This document shows, one piece after another, positions 1 through 4,291 of a DNA stretch of 5,161 nucleotides. Every line of letters starts with the position of its first letter. Position 1 is the first letter of the stretch. The translations under genes were made by a program, and so were the position numbers. The stretch spans positions 14,280 to 19,440 of the forward strand of contig JAHFTU010000007.1 of assembly GCA_023269295.1 (NCBI GenBank), in the 5' to 3' direction. Below the pieces are notes generated by a model. That model was not told the DNA's origin. It was given only the letters and a program-made list of their open reading frames with translations, and ran no database searches. Origin of the DNA: Candidatus Woesearchaeota archaeon. Its GTDB lineage: Archaea > Nanobdellota > Nanobdellia > Woesearchaeales > UBA10216.

Positions 1-566
1 ATGTCCTTGCCGTCCTTTATGGTGATGTAAATCCCGTCTGCAAAAACCCTCCTGTCATAATTTGAGCGCTTTGTGAGCTGCTCGATTGAAGCAGCTGTCT
101 GCCCGGCAGATTCCCTGCTCGCAGACTCCACCATCACATCAGCGCCTTCAACCTTCACCTTTACGTCTTCCAAAAGCACCAGCTCCCTCGGCGTCCTTTC
201 GCCAAGGAAATTCTTGACAACAAATTTCCTGCCTGAAACTGTTGCTGTGATTGGGAAGTGAGTGAAACAAATCTTGAGCTTGTATGCATGGCCATCGGTA
301 ACCCCAGCCACCATGTTAGCCACGTGAGCCCTCAGGCTTCCAATCACTTTCTTCTCGCTCTTGCCGGCCTTTTCTGCAGCAATGACAATCTTGCCGTCCT
401 GAACTGAGACAATGACGTTTGGCCCGTTAATTTCCTTCACTGTCTCGCCCTTGGGGCCCTTCACAGTAACCACCCTGCCGCTGATGGACGCCGTAACTCC
501 CTGTGGCAGAGCTATCACTTCAGTGAGCTTGCCCCTTCCAATTTCCTTCAATTCGCCCTTTGACAT
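1..566 (-). CDS. rpl6: 50S ribosomal protein uL6 (L6), 3' end cut by window edge
   Basis: Large-subunit protein near the sarcin-ricin loop and factor-binding site, made of two similar L6 domains. The 188 complete codons visible begin MSKGELKEIGRG. Domain 1 covers about 10-90, with ALPQGVTASISGRVVTVKGP (19-38) and GSLRAHVANMVAGVTDG (76-92). Domain 2 covers about 95-180, with KFVVKNFLGERTPRELVL (114-131), where GERTPR is diagnostic for archaeal L6, and QLTKRSNYDRRVFADGIYIT (163-182). Archaeal L6 is usually about 175-190 residues, so only a few C-terminal residues and the stop should be missing. The ATG at 566 has the weak GGTCTGAT site upstream, and MSKGEL is a plausible family start. eL32 or eL19 is expected next beyond the window. 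Confidence 0.95.
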   Translation of the reverse strand, partial: MSKGELKEIGRGKLTEVIALPQGVTASISGRVVTVKGPKGETVKEINGPNVIVSVQDGKIVIAAEKAGKSEKKVIGSLRAHVANMVAGVTDGHAYKLKICFTHFPITATVSGRKFVVKNFLGERTPRELVLLEDVKVKVEGADVMVESASRESAGQTAASIEQLTKRSNYDRRVFADGIYITIKDGKD

Positions 567-571
567 TTTTT

Positions 572-579
572 ATCAGACC
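572..579 (-). promoter_or_regulatory. Weak, interrupted Shine-Dalgarno-like site of uL6
   Basis: GGTCTGAT ends five bases before the uL6 ATG. It resembles GGTGAT with two inserted bases, and only the TGAT part pairs continuously with the archaeal 16S 3' end. It is the likely initiation site by position. Confidence 0.4.
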
Positions 580-583
580 AACA

Positions 584-604
584 TGACCTTTTAACAAAAG
601 GTCA
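584..604 (-). promoter_or_regulatory. Perfect 9-bp inverted repeat (hairpin or palindrome) between uS8 and uL6
   Basis: In the mRNA sense the arms are TGACCTTTT and AAAAGGTCA with a GTT centre, a perfect match over nine pairs. It fills the middle of the 46-bp uS8-uL6 spacer, the longest in the window. In RNA it could form a stem with a tight three-base loop, the GC pairs at its base. In DNA it is a 21-bp palindrome that could bind a dimer. No T-run follows on either strand, so it does not look like a simple terminator. It ends 17 bases before the uL6 ATG and leaves the presumed Shine-Dalgarno site free. The structure is seen directly; its function is unknown. Confidence 0.6.
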
Positions 605-612
605 ATCAAAAA

Positions 613-1002
613 CTAATAACAATACGCCAGCAACCTGCCGCCAAAGCCCTTGGCCTTTGCCTCGGCATGCGTCATGACCCCCTTGGGAGTTGAGACAATC
701 AGCACCCCAAAGTCCTTTGCAGGCAGGAACCTTTTCTCAAACTTCTCATAGCTTCCCATCGCAACTGAAAACCTTGGCTTTATCGCGCCGCACTTGTTGA
801 CAGCGCCGATGAGGCTTACCTCTACAATGTTGCCCCGGCCGTCCTCAATTATGGTGTAGCCGCCCACATACTTCTTTGCATTCAGTATGTCCAGCACCCT
901 AGTGATTAGCTTTGAAGCAGGCTTTATGGTACACAGCTTCATTGCCTTGTGCTCGGCGTTGTTTATCACTGCCAGCACGTTTGCCAACGGGTCATTCAGC
1001 AT
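613..1002 (-). CDS. rps8: 30S ribosomal protein uS8 (S8)
   Basis: Primary 16S rRNA-binding protein of the central domain (helix 21), important for 30S platform assembly; in bacteria its homologue also represses the spc operon by binding mRNA. The 129 residues match the archaeal length. Landmarks are the N-terminal DPLANVLAVINNAE (4-17), IKPASKLITRVLDIL (26-40), CGAIKPRFSV (71-80) and the C-terminal signature LPAKDFGVLIVSTPKGVMTH (93-112), ending with GFGGRLLAYCY. The start is ATG at 1002; an ATG seven bases earlier at 1009 is out of frame. GGAG lies nine bases upstream, immediately after the uS14 stop. A 46-bp spacer separates it from uL6. Confidence 0.97.
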   Translation of the reverse strand: MLNDPLANVLAVINNAEHKAMKLCTIKPASKLITRVLDILNAKKYVGGYTIIEDGRGNIVEVSLIGAVNKCGAIKPRFSVAMGSYEKFEKRFLPAKDFGVLIVSTPKGVMTHAEAKAKGFGGRLLAYCY

Positions 1003-1011
1003 TTTTCATCG

Positions 1012-1015
1012 CTCC
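1012..1015 (-). promoter_or_regulatory. Shine-Dalgarno site of uS8
   Basis: GGAG directly follows the uS14 TAA and lies nine bases before the uS8 ATG at 1002. It supports this start and tight coupling between the two genes. Confidence 0.6.
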
Positions 1016-1246
1016 TTAACTGTATTTTTTGAAACCAATATTTGTCGCAATATCCCTGAAGCACTTCCTGCAAAGTTTCAGGCCATACTTTTCAATGAAG
1101 CCCCTTGTGTTGCCGCAGCGCAGGCACTGCTTTATGCCCTTGCCGAATTTCCTGTCCTTGGGCTTGTTGAACTTAAGGTACTTCTGCAAAATAGTCGGCT
1201 TCGCCTTCAGCTGCGTGAACATTTTCTTATAGCTGCTTACTGTCAT
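1016..1246 (-). CDS. rps14: 30S ribosomal protein uS14 (S14), zinc-binding form with N-terminal extension
   Basis: Small-subunit head protein that binds 16S rRNA next to uS3 and uS10. The protein is 76 residues. Cys41, Cys44, Cys59 and Cys62 form CxxC-x14-CxxC, the zinc ribbon of the C+ form, within KFGKGIKQCLRCGNTRGF and YGLKLCRKCFRDIATNIGFK. Typical archaeal uS14 has about 50-57 residues and begins shortly before KFGKG; here about 20 additional residues (MTVSSYKKMFTQLKAKPTIL) precede it. The long start is supported by GGTGAT six bases upstream of the ATG at 1246 and by its ATGA overlap with uL5. Met9 (ATG at 1222) is a poorer alternative. The uS8 gene follows 13 bp later. Confidence 0.95.
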   Translation of the reverse strand: MTVSSYKKMFTQLKAKPTILQKYLKFNKPKDRKFGKGIKQCLRCGNTRGFIEKYGLKLCRKCFRDIATNIGFKKYS

Positions 1247-1806
1247 TCTGAAATCACCGTCACTCCGAATTTTTCCTTCATGAAATCAATGGCTTCCTGC
1301 TTGGTTATCCTGTGCCTGGCGGGAATCTTCCTCTTCATGACTTTCCTGCGCTTTATCCTGAAGCCAGGCCGCTCAAGAGTGACGCAGACCTCAAGCCCCA
1401 TGATCCCGATTGCAGGGTCATAGTTTACTCCTGGGATGTCAATGTATTCAGGAATGCCGAACGAGACATTGCCTTCGCCGTCAAACTGGCTTTCGACAAG
1501 CTTACTGTCCCTTGACTGGATGAGCCTCTTCAGCAGCTCCACCGAGCCTGCCTTTCGCAGCGTGAGCTTGCACCCTATCGGAAGGCCCGGCCTCAGCCCC
1601 CAGTTCGGGATTCTCTTGTTAGTGAATGTCTTAATAGGCGCTATGCCGGTAATGGCCTTAAGCAGCTTCAGCCCCTTCTCGAGCTTCTCAGCACTCTTAC
1701 CGGCGCCAATGTTGAGGGTTACCTTTGTAACCCTAAGCTGGCACATCACGTTTTCCTTGCTGCCCTGCTTGGTCACCATTTGCTGCTGCATCACTTTTGC
1801 CGCCAT
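1243..1806 (-). CDS. rpl5: 50S ribosomal protein uL5 (L5)
   Basis: Large-subunit protein that binds 5S rRNA in the central protuberance and contacts the 30S head and P-site tRNA. The protein is 187 residues. Visible blocks are LRVTKVTLNIGAGKS (24-38), FTNKRIPNWGLRPGLPIGCK (61-80), and EGNVSFGIPEYIDIPGVNYD (111-130) with IMGLEVCVTLERPGFRIKRR (135-154). The region after about residue 150 is basic (RRKVMKRKIPARHR), followed by an ITKQEAIDFMKEKFGV helix, as in archaeal L5. The first 20 residues (MAAKVMQQQMVTKQ and on) extend beyond most family members; Met10 (ATG at 1779, with GTGAT ten bases upstream) and Met21 (ATG at 1746) are alternative starts. The ATG at 1806 has GTGA six bases upstream and leaves a normal 26-bp gap after eS4. 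The stop overlaps the uS14 start as ATGA. Confidence 0.96.
   Translation of the reverse strand: MAAKVMQQQMVTKQGSKENVMCQLRVTKVTLNIGAGKSAEKLEKGLKLLKAITGIAPIKTFTNKRIPNWGLRPGLPIGCKLTLRKAGSVELLKRLIQSRDSKLVESQFDGEGNVSFGIPEYIDIPGVNYDPAIGIMGLEVCVTLERPGFRIKRRKVMKRKIPARHRITKQEAIDFMKEKFGVTVISE
1253..1258 (-). promoter_or_regulatory. Shine-Dalgarno site of uS14 inside the end of uL5
   Basis: GGTGAT lies six bases before the uS14 ATG, within the Val-Thr-Val-Ile codons of the uL5 C-terminus. It is one of the best matches to the archaeal consensus in the window and supports the extended uS14 N-terminus. Confidence 0.75.
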
Positions 1807-1832
1807 TTTGTTTCACACACTATCATTTAGCA

Positions 1833-2525
1833 TTAAACCGAAACTACAGACTTAATCACTGGCTTGTCCTTTCCAATCACAAAGATGAATCTCTTCGCTG
1901 CCTCAACGACATCATTTCCGATCTTGACTGTGACCTTATCGCCGCTGATGTTATCCACAACGCCTGTCCTGCCGACATTGCTCCCGCCTATGAGGTAGGC
2001 CTGGCACCCGCTTTCAAGCTTGAAGTGCTGCGTCACGTCGCCCTTTGGAAGCGCAAGCACAACAGTGTCGCCTGTGCTGTGGGCGGCTGCGCCAAGCAAG
2101 CTTCTGCCGTCGTGAAGCGTGAGCTGAATCAGCCCCTTCCTGATAGACCTCTTGCCAGTTACCTTGCCGAGCTTCACAGAAGCCTCGCTTTCAGTCACTG
2201 GAACCAGCCGGAGTATGTTGTTCTTGTCAAGCAGCATCCTGTAGGACTTTCCGATGTCCTTGATTGTCAGGACATCCATGAGGCCAATCATGTACTTCTC
2301 ATCCTTTCTCCTTGCTCCATTAACCAGGATTTCCTTGCTGTTAAGCACGCGCTTGCCCTCCTTTCTCGTGGCAACCAGCTTGAGCACATCCTTAAGCACT
2401 GTAATCAGGGGCATGCCCATTGCCATCTTGAAGCTGCCCTTAGGCATAGCTATGAACTTCCGCTCCTTCCTGTCCACCATCCATGTTGCCGGTGCTGCAA
2501 TCCTCTTCAAGTGTTTCTTAGCCAT
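1833..2525 (-). CDS. rps4e: 30S ribosomal protein eS4 (S4e)
   Basis: Small-subunit protein found in archaea and eukaryotes but not bacteria. It binds 16S rRNA on the 30S body. With the ATG at 2525 it has 230 residues, normal for archaeal S4e. The N-terminus MAKKHLKRIAAPATW (1-15) is the family start. An S4-type RNA-binding segment follows at about 38-90 (including KEILVNGARRKDEKY and IGLMDVLTI), then the central domain with LIQLTLHDGRSL (132-143) and GDTVVLALP (152-160), and a KOW-like segment at about 177-200 (YLIGGSNVGRTGVVDNI). The frame continues upstream to a TTG at 2534, which would add MVV; the ATG is preferred because MAKKHLKR is the family start. Only a weak GGTT-type site is seen upstream. 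uL24 ends 12 bp before and uL5 starts 26 bp after. Confidence 0.96.
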   Translation of the reverse strand: MAKKHLKRIAAPATWMVDRKERKFIAMPKGSFKMAMGMPLITVLKDVLKLVATRKEGKRVLNSKEILVNGARRKDEKYMIGLMDVLTIKDIGKSYRMLLDKNNILRLVPVTESEASVKLGKVTGKRSIRKGLIQLTLHDGRSLLGAAAHSTGDTVVLALPKGDVTQHFKLESGCQAYLIGGSNVGRTGVVDNISGDKVTVKIGNDVVEAAKRFIFVIGKDKPVIKSVVSV

Positions 2526-2537
2526 GACAACCAACCC

Positions 2538-2951
2538 TTACTTTCCCTTTACGGGCTTTGATTTCTTCACAGCATCTTTTCTCATCAGTGAAGCTGCCCG
2601 TTTCTTGTCTTCAACGCTAATCTCGATGAGCATGAGGTTTGAAGGCCTGAGCGGGAAAAATGATTTTGTGCCATCCTTCCTGACGCGCCCGGCGCCGTCA
2701 ACATAAACCGTACTTTTTCTCAGGTTTACTGTGTTAATCTTGCCTGTTGCCCCCCTGAACTCGCCTTTCATGATTTTCACAGTATCGCCTTCCCTTACGG
2801 TAAGGTTCCTCGTGCCGTGCCTGGCCTTCAAGTCAGGCGCAAGGGGCGCGGCAAGGAAATTCCTCTTCGCATGCAGCGCAGAGTTCATCCTGTACTTCCT
2901 CTGCTTTGACACCTTACTGCTTGACTTCCACGCAACTGAAAAAAGCTTCAT
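2538..2951 (-). CDS. rpl24: 50S ribosomal protein uL24 (L24, L26e-like archaeal form)
   Basis: Assembly-initiating 23S rRNA-binding protein located near the tunnel exit. With the start at 2951 it has 137 residues. The N-terminal segment SSKVSKQRKYRMNSALHAKR (11-30) is the archaeal/eukaryotic L24/L26 signature. The KOW motif follows at about 52-79 (VREGDTVKIMKGEFRGATGK), then DGTKSFFPLRPSNLMLIEI (93-111), and a Lys-rich tail. The reading frame stays open to a TTG at 2981 and has another ATG at 2969. The ATG at 2951 is preferred because GAGGTTG lies nine bases upstream, MKLFSVAWKSS resembles known archaeal starts, and the longer versions would overlap uL14 or lose this site. The last 17 residues are basic and may contact rRNA (inference). 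Confidence 0.95.
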   Translation of the reverse strand: MKLFSVAWKSSSKVSKQRKYRMNSALHAKRNFLAAPLAPDLKARHGTRNLTVREGDTVKIMKGEFRGATGKINTVNLRKSTVYVDGAGRVRKDGTKSFFPLRPSNLMLIEISVEDKKRAASLMRKDAVKKSKPVKGK

Positions 2952-2960
2952 CGTGACATT

Positions 2961-2967
2961 CAACCTC
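2961..2967 (-). promoter_or_regulatory. Shine-Dalgarno site deciding the uL24 start
   Basis: GAGGTTG lies in the 22-bp spacer after uL14, nine bases before the ATG at 2951. It closely resembles GAGGTGA and favours this start over the upstream ATG at 2969, which directly abuts it. Confidence 0.65.
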
Positions 2968-2973
2968 ATGCAA

Positions 2974-3375
2974 TCATACAATTATCGTGGCGAGTTTTGA
3001 CACCATTGGCCAGCGCTCGGCAATCTCCCTTGGAAGCGCGCCCTTAATCAGGGTGCCCTTCGGGCTTCCGCTCTCATCCTTCAGCACAACCGCGGCGTTG
3101 TCCTCAAACTTTATCCTCTCGCCAGACTGCCTCCTGAACTCCTTGCGCTGCCTGACTATGACTGCAAACACAACCTGCTTCCTCATTTCAGGAGTGCCCC
3201 TTCTTACTGATGCCATTATCATGTCCCCGACCCCGCCGGAAGGCTTTCTTCCCGCCACTGTCTTGGAGCCGAAAAATGAGATTACCCTGAGCAGCTTGGC
3301 GCCTGAGTTATCGCAGGTCTCCACGTAGCTGCCGTGGTTCAATGCCCGTGTTATCTTTGACTTTATTGGCTGCAT
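2974..3375 (-). CDS. rpl14: 50S ribosomal protein uL14 (L14)
   Basis: Large-subunit beta-barrel protein at the subunit interface. It takes part in an inter-subunit bridge and lies next to the GTPase-factor side of the ribosome. The 133 residues match the archaeal length. Family landmarks are VETCDNSGAKLLRVISFFG (18-36), GVGDMIMASVRRGTPEMRK (48-66), RQSGERIKFEDNAAVVL (82-98, the most diagnostic block), and GTLIKGALPREIAERWPM (107-124) followed by the terminal KLATIIV. The ATG at 3375 has GTGAT five bases upstream. The gene lies 17 bp after uS17 and 22 bp before the chosen uL24 start. Nothing is unusual in the protein. Confidence 0.97.
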   Translation of the reverse strand: MQPIKSKITRALNHGSYVETCDNSGAKLLRVISFFGSKTVAGRKPSGGVGDMIMASVRRGTPEMRKQVVFAVIVRQRKEFRRQSGERIKFEDNAAVVLKDESGSPKGTLIKGALPREIAERWPMVSKLATIIV

Positions 3376-3380
3376 GGTTA

Positions 3381-3385
3381 ATCAC
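3381..3385 (-). promoter_or_regulatory. Shine-Dalgarno site of uL14
   Basis: GTGAT lies five bases before the uL14 ATG in the 17-bp uS17-uL14 spacer. It is complementary to the AUCAC of the archaeal 16S 3' end. Confidence 0.6.
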
Positions 3386-3392
3386 ATCAACA

Positions 3393-3755
3393 TTAGTATT
3401 TCCTTACTATGACAAAGTGCTTGGTCCTGCTCAGGGGCCGGCACTCTATTACGTCAACCTTATCGCCTTCCTTTGCAGATATGCACTCTGGATTGTGAAC
3501 CTTCAGCTTTGACCTTCTCCTCTCGTACCTGTCATATTTTTTCAGGAAAGCCATCCGCTCAATCACTATGTTTGCAGTCCTCCTCATCTTGGCAGACGAA
3601 ACTACGCCTGAAAGGCGCCTGCCGTGAAGCCTGAGCTCCCCGTGGAAAGGGCAATTGCCATCTGTGCACGGCGCATCAGGCTTTGCAAGGCCCAGCCCAG
3701 TCACGTCTTCCTTAACGCCCTTTTCCGCATTGATTTTTTTTATCTTTGCTGCCAC
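3393..3755 (-). CDS. rps17: 30S ribosomal protein uS17 (S17), archaeal type
   Basis: Primary 16S rRNA-binding protein of the 30S body with an OB fold. The protein is 120 residues, longer than bacterial S17 and normal for the archaeal/eukaryotic form. The archaeal N-terminal segment CTDGNCPFHGELRLHGR (30-46) carries Cys30, Cys35 and His38. The OB core follows with SGVVSSAKMRRTANI (49-63), YDRYERRRSKLKVHNP (74-89) and EGDKVDVIECRPLSRTKHFVIV (96-117). The start codon is GTG at 3755. AAGGTGAG lies just upstream, an in-frame TGA lies at 3776-3774, and the next in-frame Met is residue 57, too late to be used. The N-terminal 20 residues are Lys-rich. The gap to aIF1 is 24 bp and to uL14 17 bp. Confidence 0.96.
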   Translation of the reverse strand: MAAKIKKINAEKGVKEDVTGLGLAKPDAPCTDGNCPFHGELRLHGRRLSGVVSSAKMRRTANIVIERMAFLKKYDRYERRRSKLKVHNPECISAKEGDKVDVIECRPLSRTKHFVIVRKY

Positions 3756-3758
3756 TTT

Positions 3759-3766
3759 CTCACCTT
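3759..3766 (-). promoter_or_regulatory. Strong Shine-Dalgarno site deciding the GTG start of uS17
   Basis: AAGGTGAG ends three bases before GTG. Its GGTGA core matches the archaeal anti-Shine-Dalgarno very well. This supports the non-ATG start, the only one chosen in this window. Confidence 0.75.
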
Positions 3767-3779
3767 GAATTAATCACAG

Positions 3780-4088
3780 TCATCGAATCTCAATTGTTGC
3801 CGGGGCAAAACCCATCCTTATCAATGACGCCTTTGTCTTTTGCCTGTGGTCGCCCTGAAGCTCAATCCTTCCCTGCTTCACAGTCCCGCCGCAGGCAAGG
3901 TCAGACTTGAGAGTCTTGGCAACATCCTTGAGGTCAATTGATTTTGCTTCCAAGCCCTCCACTATGGTGCTGAACTTGTCAAACTTTTTCTTAACCAGGT
4001 AAACGCGTATGCGCTGGCTTTCCTTTGCGATTGTCTCGCAAACGCATATCGGCATAGGCAGTCCACACTTGGGGCAAGTCTCAGTCAT
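3780..4088 (-). CDS. Translation initiation factor aIF1 (SUI1/eIF1 family)
   Basis: Archaeal homologue of eIF1. It binds the 30S P-site region and enforces fidelity of start-codon choice. The protein is 102 residues. Residues about 24-102 form the SUI1 alpha-beta domain, with the signatures ACGGTVK at 65-71 and IELQGDHR at 75-82, then the closing helix and strand LIRMGFAPATIEIR. The N-terminus holds a cysteine cluster, Cys5, Cys8, Cys15 and Cys17 (CPKCGLPMPICVC), which is a likely zinc knuckle of the kind found in many archaeal aIF1 proteins and absent from human eIF1. The ATG overlaps the uL29 stop as ATGA. A GGAGG at 4107-4103 lies 14 bases upstream, rather far for a Shine-Dalgarno site, so re-initiation after uL29 is likely. 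The gene next downstream is uS17; the rnp1 gene often found between them is absent. Confidence 0.96.
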   Translation of the reverse strand: MTETCPKCGLPMPICVCETIAKESQRIRVYLVKKKFDKFSTIVEGLEAKSIDLKDVAKTLKSDLACGGTVKQGRIELQGDHRQKTKASLIRMGFAPATIEIR

Positions 4089-4291
4089 GCTTTCGGGTTC
4101 AGCCTCCTCTCGTTGATTATTGTCAATATCCTTGCAATCATGCGCTTGTCCTTGCGAATAGCGCCGGGATTCTTTGGAATCGTGCCTATGGCAACCTGTG
4201 CGTTGTACTTCATCAGTTCCTTCCTGAGCTCAACTATGCGCGACTTAAGCGCATCCTCGCTCAGCGACTTAAGCTCCTTCACTACTTTCAT
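4085..4291 (-). CDS. rpl29: 50S ribosomal protein uL29 (L29)
   Basis: Small two-helix large-subunit protein that sits near the peptide exit tunnel, next to uL23, and contributes to the docking surface for nascent-chain factors. At 68 residues it has the usual archaeal length. Visible family features are the first helix LKSLSEDALKSRIVELRKEL (8-27), the NPG turn at 41-43, and the second helix with RKDKRMIARILTIINERR (46-63), the most conserved part. The ATG at 4291 is chosen because GAGGT lies five bases upstream and the N-terminus aligns with normal uL29 starts. This start overlaps the end of uS3 by 23 bases in another frame, implying translational coupling. The stop overlaps the aIF1 start as ATGA. 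Confidence 0.96.
   Translation of the reverse strand: MKVVKELKSLSEDALKSRIVELRKELMKYNAQVAIGTIPKNPGAIRKDKRMIARILTIINERRLNPKA

Noticed and set aside
584..604. Intrinsic terminator between uS8 and uL6.
   Set aside because: The stem is perfect, but no T-run follows on the coding strand and uL6 starts only 17 bases later, so termination here would cut an operon that is normally continuous.
567..612. Internal archaeal promoter (BRE/TATA) upstream of uL6.
   Set aside because: The spacer is AT-rich, but I find no convincing TTTATATA-like box at a suitable distance from the start; the AT-richness is explained by the hairpin.
887..1855. Plus-strand open frames (178 and 139 residues) opposite uS8, uS14 and uL5.
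   Set aside because: They run antisense across several real genes and their boundaries, and show no domain or Shine-Dalgarno support.
2526..2534. TTG start adding three residues to eS4.
   Set aside because: The ATG at 2525 gives the family-standard MAKKHLKR start.
1797..2561. A 254-residue open frame on the plus strand, opposite eS4 and the end of uL24.
   Set aside because: It lies antisense to eS4, whose protein is unmistakable. Its translation is rich in His, Leu and Cys with no recognisable family, as expected of the mirror of a codon-biased gene.
2952..2981. Longer uL24 starting at TTG 2981 or ATG 2969.
   Set aside because: These starts overlap uL14 or sit directly at the GAGGTTG site. 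The ATG at 2951 has good spacing and a family-like N-terminus.
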